Below, piece after piece: positions 1 through 7,112 of a stretch of DNA of 64,000 nucleotides. The DNA is from Xanthobacteraceae bacterium (lineage in GTDB: Bacteria; Pseudomonadota; Alphaproteobacteria; Rhizobiales; Xanthobacteraceae), in assembly GCA_019635585.1 (NCBI GenBank), contig JAHBZE010000002.1:558001-622000 (forward strand), read 5' to 3'. Every line of letters begins with the position of its first letter. Position 1 is the stretch's first letter. The translations under genes and the position numbers were made by a program. The notes beneath the pieces were generated by a model. It worked only from the letters and a program-made list of their open reading frames with translations, was not told where the DNA came from and did not search any database.

Positions 1-946
1 GAAGGAAAAGGCCGCGCGCGTCTGGCGCCGCTCCTTTCGCGCGATGCAGGCGCTCACTGAAAAAATCCGCCGCTTAAAAATCGATTGCGATTACAAGGAG
101 CGCGAATCCCTGCTCTTGCCGGGCAAGGTTCTCGGGCCCTCCGGCCTGCGCCGCGAATGCGAAACGCGCGCCGCCCTCGGCCTTCCGTCACGCATCGCCG
201 AACGCGATGAACTGAAGCGCGAATTCAACATCGACCGCCCCTGCGCGATTCTTTCCGGCAATTCCGCCGAGGCCCATCCGGTGAAAATGGCGCGGGGGAT
301 TCTCGAAAAGGCCGCGGCAAATGGCACGAAGATTTTCTCGCCGGTCGAAGCAAAATCCATAGAGGCGACCGAAAAGCATGCGATCGTCACTACGAAATCG
401 GGCCACCGCATCCATGCGAATTTCGTCGTGCTCTGCTGCGGCTACGAACTGCCGAAGTTTCTCGTCGCAAAAAGCCACCTGATCGTTTCGACCTGGGCCG
501 CGGCGACGAGACCGCAGCCGGAAAATCTGTGGCGGTCGCGCGCGCTGATCTGGGAGGCCGCCGATCCCTATATCTATATCCGCACCACCGTCGACGGACG
601 TGTCGTGATCGGCGGCGAGGACGAAAGCCATAACGACAACGAGCGCCGTGCCAAACGCACGCCTGCGAAGATCGCGCGTTTCCGCAGCAAGTTGAAATTG
701 CTGATGCCGCAAATCCGGTTTGAGGATGAGGACGTCGAATTCGCCTGGTCGGGCGCCTTCGGTGCATCTGAAACTGGCCTCCCCGTTATCGGCAACGTAC
801 CGGGCCTGCCGCGCGTCTGCGCCGTACTCGGCTTCGGCGGCAACGGAACGACCTATGCGCAGGTCGCCTCCGAAATGATCGCAAATGCGTTGAACGGAAA
901 AGCCGAGCCCGACCTCGATCTGTTCGCATTCGGCGAGAACGATTAG
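1..946 (+). CDS. FAD-dependent oxidoreductase (DAO/DadA family), 5' end outside the window
   Basis: The reading frame is already open at base 2 and runs through the first ATG at 44, so the N-terminal dinucleotide-binding half is cut off by the window edge. What remains is the substrate-domain and C-terminal half of a D-amino-acid-oxidase-type flavoprotein. It has a hydrophobic strand ending in a CCGYE-like turn, a long beta-rich central part with GGEDE after a VVIGG strand, and near the end IGNVPGLPRVCAVLGFGG, the usual FAD-closing segment of this family. Such enzymes oxidise an amine or amino acid in the cytosol; the substrate cannot be read from sequence. A paralogous flavoprotein lies at 15425-16714. 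The family call is good; the exact reaction is unknown. Confidence 0.8.
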   Translation, partial: KEKAARVWRRSFRAMQALTEKIRRLKIDCDYKERESLLLPGKVLGPSGLRRECETRAALGLPSRIAERDELKREFNIDRPCAILSGNSAEAHPVKMARGILEKAAANGTKIFSPVEAKSIEATEKHAIVTTKSGHRIHANFVVLCCGYELPKFLVAKSHLIVSTWAAATRPQPENLWRSRALIWEAADPYIYIRTTVDGRVVIGGEDESHNDNERRAKRTPAKIARFRSKLKLLMPQIRFEDEDVEFAWSGAFGASETGLPVIGNVPGLPRVCAVLGFGGNGTTYAQVASEMIANALNGKAEPDLDLFAFGEND

Positions 947-964
947 CGCGATAAGGCCGCCGCG

Positions 965-1340
965 AAATTAAATCTTGACATCTCCATTAATGGGATTATA
1001 TTCCTTGATGCTGTTTCCGTCGAGGGCGCGCTCATGAGGCGTTCTGGGATGCGGGAAACAGCCGGCGCCTGCCGATACGGTTCGCAGCCGTATTGCCGGG
1101 AGGCTTCGGGGTCACCGTCCGCGCGCATTACGACGCGCTGCCTTCCTCGAACGAGGGCGGTCCGGACACCGGATCGTGTCGGCTGGAATGGAAACCGGAA
1201 GCGAAGAAGAAACCTCTTCGCGGAAAGTTTCAGAAGCACGGTCCTGAAGACTGAAGAACGCCGAAGTGGAGCGCCGAAAGGCGAAGCGCGTTTCGCGGTT
1301 TCCGGGAAACGCGCCGAGGAATGCCCTGCGCCCTTCGGCG
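965..1340 (+). repeat. Dispersed intergenic repeat, copy A, with built-in promoter
   Basis: This fills most of the 947-1442 gene-free stretch. It opens with a sigma70-like promoter (TTGACA 975-980, 16-base spacer, TATATT 997-1002). About 60-250 bases downstream come blocks shared with the copy at 24735-25020, which lies on the opposite strand: GGTTCGCAGCC, then GGTCACCGTCCGCGCGCA followed by TTACGACGCG, then GGCTGGAATGGAAACCGGAA, then AGAAGCACGGTCCTGA. The GGCTGGAATGG block is read in different frames in the two copies, so DNA or RNA rather than peptide sequence appears conserved. The right boundary is approximate. Confidence 0.7.
975..1002 (+). promoter_or_regulatory. Sigma70-like promoter inside repeat copy A
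   Basis: TTGACA at 975-980 and TATATT at 997-1002 with a 16-base spacer. The same arrangement (TTGACT, 17 bases, TATATT) starts copy B on the minus strand at 25018-24990. Transcription would run toward the membrane protein at 1443. Confidence 0.6.
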
Positions 1341-1442
1341 CTCCGCCCCTCGAATTTCGCGGGAAGTTTCAGGCTGCGCGCTGTTTGACAACCTGTAGGA
1401 GCCGGCGCTCACTGAACCCGGCCGATTTTTCCGGAGAGTCGC

Positions 1443-1814
1443 ATGAGCGTATATGATACACGTTACGAAGAGGCGCCGCCTCCCCGCCGCGGCGGAGGAT
1501 TTCTCTCCGCCTTCGTCGGCAAGACGATCCTGCTCGCCTTCACCATCGTCATCGTCTGGCTGCTCTACGGATATCTGTTCGCGTTCCAGCTCGACTTCCT
1601 CGGCTGGGCCTATACGAAACTGCAGCCGCTCACGAATTATCTCTACGCGATCGTGGACGGCTATTTTCCGGAGAGCATCAAGTTCAAATTCCGCGCCGCG
1701 ATCACCGACGATCTCGGCCAGCGCGCGCTGTTTCTGCTTTTGCTGACGGCAGTCGTGGAGCTTGCGCTCTACACGATCTTCCGGTTTTTCAAATTTCTGT
1801 TCGGCAGCCGCTAG
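1443..1814 (+). CDS. Small two-helix membrane protein, unknown function
   Basis: A 123-residue protein, not recognised by name. The N-terminus is short and polar with a proline-arginine patch (PPPRRGGG). A strong membrane helix follows at about residues 24-48 (ILLAFTIVIVWLLYGYLFAF), then an aromatic-rich middle segment. A second helix lies at about 95-115 (ALFLLLLTAVVELALYTIF), with a basic end. An inner-membrane location is inferred. GGAGAG lies a few bases before ATG 1443. It sits downstream of repeat copy A, whose promoter could transcribe it. Its TAG shares the palindrome CTAG with the stop of the convergent gene at 1811-2092. No catalytic motif is visible. Confidence 0.75.
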   Translation: MSVYDTRYEEAPPPRRGGGFLSAFVGKTILLAFTIVIVWLLYGYLFAFQLDFLGWAYTKLQPLTNYLYAIVDGYFPESIKFKFRAAITDDLGQRALFLLLLTAVVELALYTIFRFFKFLFGSR

Positions 1815-2092
1815 TTCCAGCGCGGGTTCGTCAACAGAAGAAGCAGCACGAACAGAAGATAAGCGAACGCCGGCAGCGCGATAACCAGAAGCACGAGGTT
1901 CGCAAGCACGCGGTTGCCGTTCGCGTTCAGCGCATATCCCGCGGCAAGCACCGCCGCAACGGCAGCGAGCAGTCCCGCCCATAGTCCGAAATTGAAAGAC
2001 GAAACCGTCCCGTCGGAAACGCCCCAGAAGAAAAAGAACAGGACGACGGCCGCCGCCAGAAGATCGAAGATAAAAAGCAGCCGGTAAAACAA
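1811..2092 (-). CDS. Small hydrophobic membrane protein, unknown function
   Basis: A 93-residue protein that is almost entirely hydrophobic, with three likely membrane helices: about residues 4-24 (LLFIFDLLAAAVVLFFFFWG), 35-55 and 62-87. There is one short polar loop containing NANGNR. It ends only a few bases before the convergent neighbour's stop and follows dksA on the same strand with a 3-base gap, so it is probably co-transcribed with dksA. No family was recognised. An inner-membrane location is inferred from composition only. Confidence 0.7.
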   Translation of the reverse strand: MFYRLLFIFDLLAAAVVLFFFFWGVSDGTVSSFNFGLWAGLLAAVAAVLAAGYALNANGNRVLANLVLLVIALPAFAYLLFVLLLLLTNPRWN

Positions 2093-2095
2093 GCG

Positions 2096-2509
2096 CTATT
2101 CGTCCCGATAGACTTTCTCGCGGCGCTCGTGACGCTCCTGCGCCTCGATCGACAAGGTCGCGATCGGGCGCGCCTCGAGGCGCTTCAGCGAGATCGGATC
2201 GCCGGTTTCGACGCAGTAGCCATAAGATCCGTCCTCGATCCGCTCGAGCGCGGCGTCGATTTTCGCGATCAGCTTGCGCTGGCGGTCGCGTGCGCGCAGT
2301 TCGATCGCGCGGTCGGTTTCCGAGGATGCACGGTCGGCGAGATCGGGGTGATTGACGTTCTCTTCCTGCAGATGCTGGAGCGTCTGCTTCGCCTCGCGAA
2401 GGATGTCGTCCCGCCAGCGCAACAGCTTCTGGCGGAAATATTCCTTCTGCTTCTCGTTCATAAACGGCTCGTCGTCGGTCGGACGATAGGTGTCGAGCAA
2501 CACAACCAT
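2096..2509 (-). CDS. dksA: DksA/TraR-family RNA polymerase secondary-channel regulator
   Basis: A 137-residue protein with the DksA layout. A leader (YRPTDDEPFMNEKQKEYF) precedes an antiparallel coiled coil at about residues 20-95 with the conserved ETDRA-type tip. The remnant of the zinc-finger globule, GSYGYCVETGDPISLKRLEA, is followed by RPIATLSIEAQE. Known family members bind in the RNA polymerase secondary channel and, with ppGpp, reset rRNA and amino-acid promoters. Only one of the four canonical zinc cysteines remains (YCVET; the later pair is SIEA), so this is the zinc-independent type often found in alphaproteobacteria. It is probably in one unit with the small membrane gene 3 bases downstream. 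Confidence 0.92.
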   Translation of the reverse strand: MVVLLDTYRPTDDEPFMNEKQKEYFRQKLLRWRDDILREAKQTLQHLQEENVNHPDLADRASSETDRAIELRARDRQRKLIAKIDAALERIEDGSYGYCVETGDPISLKRLEARPIATLSIEAQERHERREKVYRDE

Positions 2510-2681
2510 AAGAACGGTCCCCTAACGCTTTGTCCCTGGCACTTCCGGCGGGGCTTGTGGCCGCCCCTTCCGAATTGGGCGGGGCTTATAGCGATGTACC
2601 CCGCCCGCTTCAATGGGCGGACGGCGTTGCCACTAGACGGGAAACGTGACGGGGAAATTGCGGCGGGCGGAACCCGCGCAA

Positions 2682-3101
2682 TCAGGCCGCTTTTGGCGTC
2701 CGTTTGGCGATTTCGACCGCCACGCGAAGCTCGATTTCGCCCAGAACCTGGTCGAGGCCGGGCGTTCCGCTCTTTTCGGTAAGCTGGGCGAGCGTTCCCT
2801 GAAGCCGGTCGAGAGTACCCCGGCGCAGGTCCGCGGCGAGCAGTTCCGCCTTCAGTTCGTCGAGCAGATCCAGCGCCGATTTGCCCCGGCGGGCGAAGCG
2901 CTTCCGCCGCTCGCCCGAATCTTCGACCGCCTGCAGTGCGAGAAGGGAATCGAGCCCACCCACGCTGCCGCTTGCGGAAGCCGCCGCGGGCTTCGCGGTC
3001 TCCGACGCACTTTCCAGCGAAAACTGACCGGCCGGCCCCGCTTTTCGTGTGGCCGAGGTGCCGGTCGCATTGTTCGTCTGGTTGGTGCCGTAGATGCGCA
3101 T
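2682..3101 (-). CDS. fliX: Flagellar assembly regulator FliX
   Basis: A 139-residue protein starting MRIYGTNQTN, the typical FliX N-terminus. A disordered Ala/Ser-rich linker is followed by helices containing LDSLLALQAVED, a basic RRKRFARRGK stretch, LDELKAELL, and a C-terminal PGLDQVLGEIELRVAVEIAK helix. In Caulobacter, FliX links completion of the early basal body to activation of FlbD and sigma54-dependent late flagellar genes. It is divergent from flgI, as in Caulobacter, and the shared spacer carries a CtrA box and a sigma54-type element. No residues appear missing. Confidence 0.9.
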   Translation of the reverse strand: MRIYGTNQTNNATGTSATRKAGPAGQFSLESASETAKPAAASASGSVGGLDSLLALQAVEDSGERRKRFARRGKSALDLLDELKAELLAADLRRGTLDRLQGTLAQLTEKSGTPGLDQVLGEIELRVAVEIAKRTPKAA

Positions 3102-3125
3102 GATCGCAAAGTCGGCCCGCCATGG

Positions 3126-3140
3126 TTAACGAGCGGTTAA
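3126..3140. promoter_or_regulatory. CtrA-type box TTAA-N7-TTAA, fliX/flgI spacer
   Basis: TTAA (3126-3129), seven bases, TTAA (3137-3140) is an exact match to the alphaproteobacterial CtrA consensus. It starts 25 bases upstream of the fliX start codon on the other strand. It could activate or repress fliX and influence flgI. Confidence 0.65.
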
Positions 3141-3255
3141 GCACCCGGCAGTTCTTGCCGCGCCGGACGGAGTTCTTTGCCGCCGGGCAGACGCGGATTT
3201 CCTGTCCGATTCAAAAAAGACGAGTCGGTTCAAGCGCTTAGGATTCGGCTCGCCT

Positions 3256-3271
3256 TGGCACGCGCTTCGCA
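3256..3271 (+). promoter_or_regulatory. Sigma54-type -24/-12 promoter for flgI
   Basis: TGGCACGCGCTTCGCA has GG (3257-3258), exactly ten bases, then GC (3269-3270). Compared with TGGCACGN4TTGCA it has one mismatch in the -12 box. It ends 46 bases before the flgI start, giving a short leader. Confidence 0.6.
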
Positions 3272-3317
3272 AAGGCTACCCCGGTTTCAACCATCGACCC
3301 GCTGGGGAGCCCTGTCG

Positions 3318-4424
3318 ATGAACAAGACGATCGGTTTTCTGCTCGGTGCGCTGCTCGCGATCTTCGTCGCGAGCGATGCCTTCGCGGCTTCGCGCCTGAA
3401 GGATCTCATCGACGTCGAGGGCGTCCGCGAGAACCAGTTGATCGGCTACGGCCTCGTGGTCGGCCTGAACAATACCGGCGACAGCCTCAACAACTCGCCG
3501 TTCACGAAGCAGAGCCTGCAGGCGATGCTCGAGCGCCTCGGCGTCAACATCCGCGGCGCGCAGCTTCGCACCGGCAACGTCGCGGCGGTTATGGTGACCG
3601 CCAATCTTCGCGCCTTCTCGACACAAGGCACGAGGCTCGACGTCGTCGTCTCCGCGCTCGGCGACGCGAAAAGCCTGCAAGGCGGCACGCTGCTCGTGAC
3701 GCCCCTCCTCGGCGCTGACGGAAATGTTTACGCGGTCGCGCAGGGTACGGTCGCCGTCGCAGGCTTCCAGGCCGAAGGCGATGCCGCGAAAATCGTGCGC
3801 GGCGTACCGACCGTCGGCCGCATCTCAAACGGCGCGCTGGTCGAGCGCGAAATCGAGTTTACGCTCAACCGCATGACCAGCGTGCGGCTGGCACTGCGCA
3901 ATCCCGATCTGACGACGGCAAAACGCATCGCCGGCGCGATCAACGATTTCATGGGCGCACCGGTCGCCGAACTGGTCGATCGTGCAACCGTCTCGCTTTC
4001 CGTCCCGCCGAAATACAAGGGCAATCTGGTTTCGCTTCTGACCGAGATTGAGCAGATTGTTATCGAGCCCGATCAGCCGGCGAAGGTCGTGATCGACGAG
4101 CGCTCCGGCATCATCGTGATGGGCCGGGACGTACGTGTCTCCACGGTGGCGGTCGCGCAAGGGAATCTGACGGTCACGATCACCGAGCAGCCACAGGTCA
4201 GCCAGCCTAATCCCTTCAGCCGCGGCGAAACCAAAGTCGTGCCCCGCACGAATATTCAGGTGCAGGAAGATGGCCGCAAGTTCGGCCTCGTGAACGAAGG
4301 CGTCTCGCTCAAAGAACTTGTCGATGGCCTGAATGCACTCGGCGTCGGCCCGCGCGACCTGATCTCGATCCTGCAGGCCATCAAGGCTTCAGGCGCGATC
4401 CAGGCTGAAATCGAGGTGATGTGA
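3318..4424 (+). CDS. flgI: Flagellar P-ring protein FlgI
   Basis: A 368-residue protein that polymerises in the periplasm into the P-ring bushing around the flagellar rod. The signal peptide covers about residues 1-24 (hydrophobic core FLLGALLAIFV, cleavage near AFA/AS). The mature start, SRLKDLIDVEGVRENQLIGYG followed by a GLVVGLNNTGDS segment, is the family signature. The C-terminus has VSLKELVDGLNALGVGPRDL and ends IQAEIEVM. ATG 3318 was chosen because a signal peptide and a GGGGAG ribosome site follow logically; an upstream in-frame start at 3177 would bury the signal peptide. The stop overlaps the next start (TGATG). Confidence 0.97.
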   Translation: MNKTIGFLLGALLAIFVASDAFAASRLKDLIDVEGVRENQLIGYGLVVGLNNTGDSLNNSPFTKQSLQAMLERLGVNIRGAQLRTGNVAAVMVTANLRAFSTQGTRLDVVVSALGDAKSLQGGTLLVTPLLGADGNVYAVAQGTVAVAGFQAEGDAAKIVRGVPTVGRISNGALVEREIEFTLNRMTSVRLALRNPDLTTAKRIAGAINDFMGAPVAELVDRATVSLSVPPKYKGNLVSLLTEIEQIVIEPDQPAKVVIDERSGIIVMGRDVRVSTVAVAQGNLTVTITEQPQVSQPNPFSRGETKVVPRTNIQVQEDGRKFGLVNEGVSLKELVDGLNALGVGPRDLISILQAIKASGAIQAEIEVM

Positions 4425-4741
4425 TGGTTGCGCCTGTGTTGGCTGCGCTCAGCGCCGCAAGTTCCATAGGCGAAACCGTCGAAAAACTTTCGCCGGCCGC
4501 GAACAAGAAGATCAAGGAAGCCGCCCAGCAGTTCGAAGGCGTTTTCTTAACCAACATGTTCGAAGAAATGTTCGCCGGCGTCGAAGAGCCGGAAGGCCCG
4601 CACGCTAGCGGCCCCGGCCAGAAAACCTGGCGCTCGATGCTTACCGAAGAATACGCGAACACGATCGCCAAGAGCGGTGGCGTGGGTATTGCCGATCAAG
4701 TCCAACGCGAACTTATAGCCTTGCAGGAGCGTAGCCGATGA
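4424..4741 (+). CDS. FlgJ-type rod-binding protein (no muramidase domain)
   Basis: A 105-residue protein corresponding to the N-terminal rod-binding half of FlgJ. It contains AAQQFEGVFLTNMFEEMF, where the family has FE-x-hydrophobic-hydrophobic-x-x-M-x-x-E/M, then GPGQKTWRSMLTEEYAN and GVGIADQVQREL. Enterobacterial FlgJ has an added peptidoglycan hydrolase domain that is absent here, as is usual in alphaproteobacteria. It is probably a periplasmic scaffold for rod assembly. It is translationally coupled to flgI (TGATG overlap) and to flgN downstream (ATGA overlap), so these three form one operon. A GTG three bases upstream is an alternative start. Confidence 0.88.
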   Translation: MVAPVLAALSAASSIGETVEKLSPAANKKIKEAAQQFEGVFLTNMFEEMFAGVEEPEGPHASGPGQKTWRSMLTEEYANTIAKSGGVGIADQVQRELIALQERSR

Positions 4742-5211
4742 ATGACGAAGTAAAACGGATTTCCCAGGCGATTAAGAGCCGCGACGAAGCCGAAATGTTG
4801 CTGCGCCGCATTGGCGATTCGATGGTCAGGCTCGTCCAGATCTTCGAGAAGGAAACCAAGCTGGTCGAGGCCGGCCAGATCGCGAAAGCGACGCAACTGA
4901 CGCAGGAGAAGACCGATCTTGCCGCGACCTATCTTCGCGAGATCGAACTCCTGAAAAGCAACGCGGGCTTCATCGGCCAGACCGTTCCGGTGCTGGTGGA
5001 TGAGTTGCGCCGCGCACACCAGACCTTCCGCGAAATCCTGAGCCATAACCTGCGTGTCGTCGCGACCGCCCAATCGGTGGCCGAAGGCATCATGCGCGGC
5101 GCATCCGAAGAAGCGGCCCGAAAGGCTGCACCCCAGGGATACGGGGCGAACGGCAAGGTGGCCGCCCCTTCCCGCGGCGGTCGGCCGGTGATGGTCAGCC
5201 GCGCCAGCTAA
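4738..5211 (+). CDS. flgN: FlgN-like flagellar export chaperone
   Basis: A 157-residue, mostly helical cytoplasmic protein. The first ~115 residues form long amphipathic helices (RDEAEMLLRRIGDSMVRLVQ; ETKLVEAGQIAKATQLTQEK; LRRAHQTFREILSHNLRVVA). A disordered Gly/Pro-rich tail follows. This matches alphaproteobacterial FlgN, which escorts the hook-associated proteins FlgK and FlgL to the export gate. Its start overlaps the upstream stop by ATGA. The assignment rests on layout and position as much as on motifs, since FlgN proteins diverge strongly. Confidence 0.75.
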   Translation: MNDEVKRISQAIKSRDEAEMLLRRIGDSMVRLVQIFEKETKLVEAGQIAKATQLTQEKTDLAATYLREIELLKSNAGFIGQTVPVLVDELRRAHQTFREILSHNLRVVATAQSVAEGIMRGASEEAARKAAPQGYGANGKVAAPSRGGRPVMVSRAS

Positions 5212-5241
5212 GACGCGGCCGAACGCACTCAGACCTGTTTG

Positions 5242-5266
5242 ACGCCGGCCGGCGAACGGCCGGCGT
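5242..5266 (+). terminator. Hairpin after flgN
   Basis: Ten-base-pair perfect GC stem (ACGCCGGCCG at 5242-5251 and its complement at 5257-5266) with a 5-base loop. No T run follows, so it may be a weak terminator or an mRNA-stabilising hairpin. Confidence 0.45.
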
Positions 5267-5425
5267 TAACCATTTGAGGGTCCAAAAACACGAGAATAAG
5301 CCAGCATTTTCGGGGGTTCTGACGGAAAAGTAACTTTTTGTTAGGCACGTTTCTTTACGAAGATTGACGAATATTAACCGCGCCGACCGCGCGAATGATT
5401 CGGGCAGATTCAGAAGGACGATGCC

Positions 5426-6886
5426 ATGGCCAACGATGTAACTCTCTCAAAGGGCGTGCGAGCAAATCTCCTTTCGCTGCAGCAAACCGCGGAAATGATG
5501 GCGCGCACACAAGAGCGGCTTTCGACCGGCAAGAAAATCAATTCCGCGCTCGATAACCCGGTGAACTATTTCACCTCGGCGGGCCTTCAGGCCCGCGCCT
5601 CGGATTTGAGCACGCTGCTCGACTCGATCGGCAACGGCGTCCAGACACTCGCCGCAGCCGACAAAGGTATTACGGCGATCACCAAGCTCGTCGAAAGCCT
5701 CAAATCCACCGCGAAGCAGGCGCTGCTCGCAGGCCAACCGACCGCTACCTACGCGCTGAACGTCGCGGGCACCGCAATGGCCGCCGATCAATCCGTGGCG
5801 ACCGGTACGGTCGGCTCGATCACCGGCGCCTCGACGTTGGCATCGCTCGGCATCGCGAACGGCGAGACGATCACCATCTCCGATGGCACCAACACCGTGA
5901 CCCACACCGTCGTCAATGCCGCGACGGAAGACGTTGACGATGTCATCACGACGCTGAACGGCGGTGCTGCGACCTGGACCGTCGCTGTCAATGGCTCCGG
6001 CCAGCTCGAAGTGACCGCAGGCAGCGCAGCCGATACGCTGACGATCTCCGGCAACGGCGCCGATAGCGTTTTCGGTACCACCACCACGTCCAGCGTTGTT
6101 AACGCCGACATCGGCGCTCTCACCGGCACACTGACTGTTGCGTCCGGCAACGGCACGCCGCAGACGCTTACTTTCGGCGCAGGCAATATCACCAACCGGA
6201 CGCAACTCACGGCCGCACTCGCCGGTCTCGGCATTACCGGCCTGACCGCATCGATCACGGGTAATGCGATCACCTTCACGTCCACCTCGGACGACGCGCT
6301 CACCCTTGGCGGCACCGTGCTGCCCGCGCTCGGCCTCACCGCCGGCACGACGAACCCGACCCCCACCGTGACCGGGCCGAATGCTACCCGAACGTCGCTC
6401 ACGAACGACTACAACGAGTTGCTCAACCAGATCACCCAGCTTGCGCGGGACGCCTCGTACAACGGCGTCAATCTGCTCAACAGCGACAATCTCGGCGTGA
6501 TCTTCAACGAAGACGGCTCGAGCTCGCTCACCATCGACGGCGTGGACTTCACCGCCGCCGGGCTTGGCCTCACGCCACTGACCGGAAATGCGTTGCAGAT
6601 CAATTCGGATGTAAACGCTGTAATCGCCCAGATCGACGCGGCCACCGCGCAGCTCCGCGCGCAGGCGTCCGCCTTCGGCTCGAACCTGTCCATCGTGCAG
6701 GCCCGGCAGGATTTTACGAAAAACCTGATTAACGTGCTGCAATCGGGCGCCGATAACCTCGTGCTCGCGGACTCGAACGAGGAAGGCGCGAACTTGCTCG
6801 CGCTCCAGACCCGCCAGTCGCTATCCACGACCTCGCTCTCGATGGCGGCGCAAGCGGACCAGAACGTGCTGCGGCTCTTTCAGTAA
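5426..6886 (+). CDS. fliC: Flagellin, first of two tandem copies
   Basis: A 486-residue flagellar filament subunit exported by the flagellar type III apparatus. The N-terminal D0/D1 part is at about residues 1-120 (NLLSLQQTAEMMARTQERLS, STGKKINSALDNP). The central part contains a flagellin hook-IN-like stretch (GETITISDGTNTVTHTV; WTVAVNGSGQLEVTA). The C-terminal helices are at about 320-486, ending LSMAAQADQNVLRLFQ. It has the same length as the second copy. Its centre, normally the variable part, is almost identical to that of the second copy (5800-6110 against 7487-7797), suggesting recent duplication or gene conversion. A ribosome site (AAGGA) precedes ATG 5426. A GC hairpin with a short T run follows. 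Confidence 0.96.
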   Translation: MANDVTLSKGVRANLLSLQQTAEMMARTQERLSTGKKINSALDNPVNYFTSAGLQARASDLSTLLDSIGNGVQTLAAADKGITAITKLVESLKSTAKQALLAGQPTATYALNVAGTAMAADQSVATGTVGSITGASTLASLGIANGETITISDGTNTVTHTVVNAATEDVDDVITTLNGGAATWTVAVNGSGQLEVTAGSAADTLTISGNGADSVFGTTTTSSVVNADIGALTGTLTVASGNGTPQTLTFGAGNITNRTQLTAALAGLGITGLTASITGNAITFTSTSDDALTLGGTVLPALGLTAGTTNPTPTVTGPNATRTSLTNDYNELLNQITQLARDASYNGVNLLNSDNLGVIFNEDGSSSLTIDGVDFTAAGLGLTPLTGNALQINSDVNAVIAQIDAATAQLRAQASAFGSNLSIVQARQDFTKNLINVLQSGADNLVLADSNEEGANLLALQTRQSLSTTSLSMAAQADQNVLRLFQ

Positions 6887-6911
6887 GCTAACAATTCCTG
6901 AACGGCATCGG

Positions 6912-6937
6912 CGGCGGAGCCAAAAGCTCCGCCGTTT
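6912..6937 (+). terminator. Terminator after first flagellin
   Basis: Nine-base-pair stem (6912-6920 with 6926-6934), loop CAAAA, followed by TTT. It has the same design and loop as the hairpin after the second flagellin. Confidence 0.7.
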
Positions 6938-6978
6938 CCGTTTGCACCCACCCCGATCGCGATGGCGGCTGCGGATTC

Positions 6979-6993
6979 TTAAGAGCTCGTTAA
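6979..6993. promoter_or_regulatory. CtrA-type box TTAA-N7-TTAA upstream of second flagellin
   Basis: TTAA (6979-6982), seven bases, TTAA (6990-6993), an exact consensus match 119 bases before the start codon of the second flagellin. No comparable full box was seen in front of the first copy, so the two flagellins may be controlled differently. Confidence 0.6.
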
Positions 6994-7112
6994 GCAATCG
7001 AACCGCCGTGCGGCAGTAACCGAGCGTTAGGAGGCGGCGTGAGAAAACCGTCGCCCCGGCCACCAGAACGGTAGGCCGACTAGTAACGTGTAACTCCTAG
7101 GAAGGATTAGCT

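Noticed and set aside
1034-1456. A 140-codon open frame inside repeat copy A
   Set aside because: Its sequence follows repeat blocks that change frame between copies, it is rich in Arg, and it overlaps the start of the better gene at 1443.
3177-3317. An extended N-terminus for flgI
   Set aside because: The added 47 residues would precede the signal peptide and cover the sigma54-type promoter.
5338-5362. A sigma54 promoter upstream of the first flagellin
   Set aside because: TAGGCACG gives the -24 half, but ten bases later the sequence is TA and not GC, so the -12 element is missing.
5447-6742. A 431-codon frame antisense to the first flagellin
   Set aside because: It mirrors the codon pattern of the flagellin, encodes a Gly/Arg-rich low-complexity product, and lacks a ribosome site.
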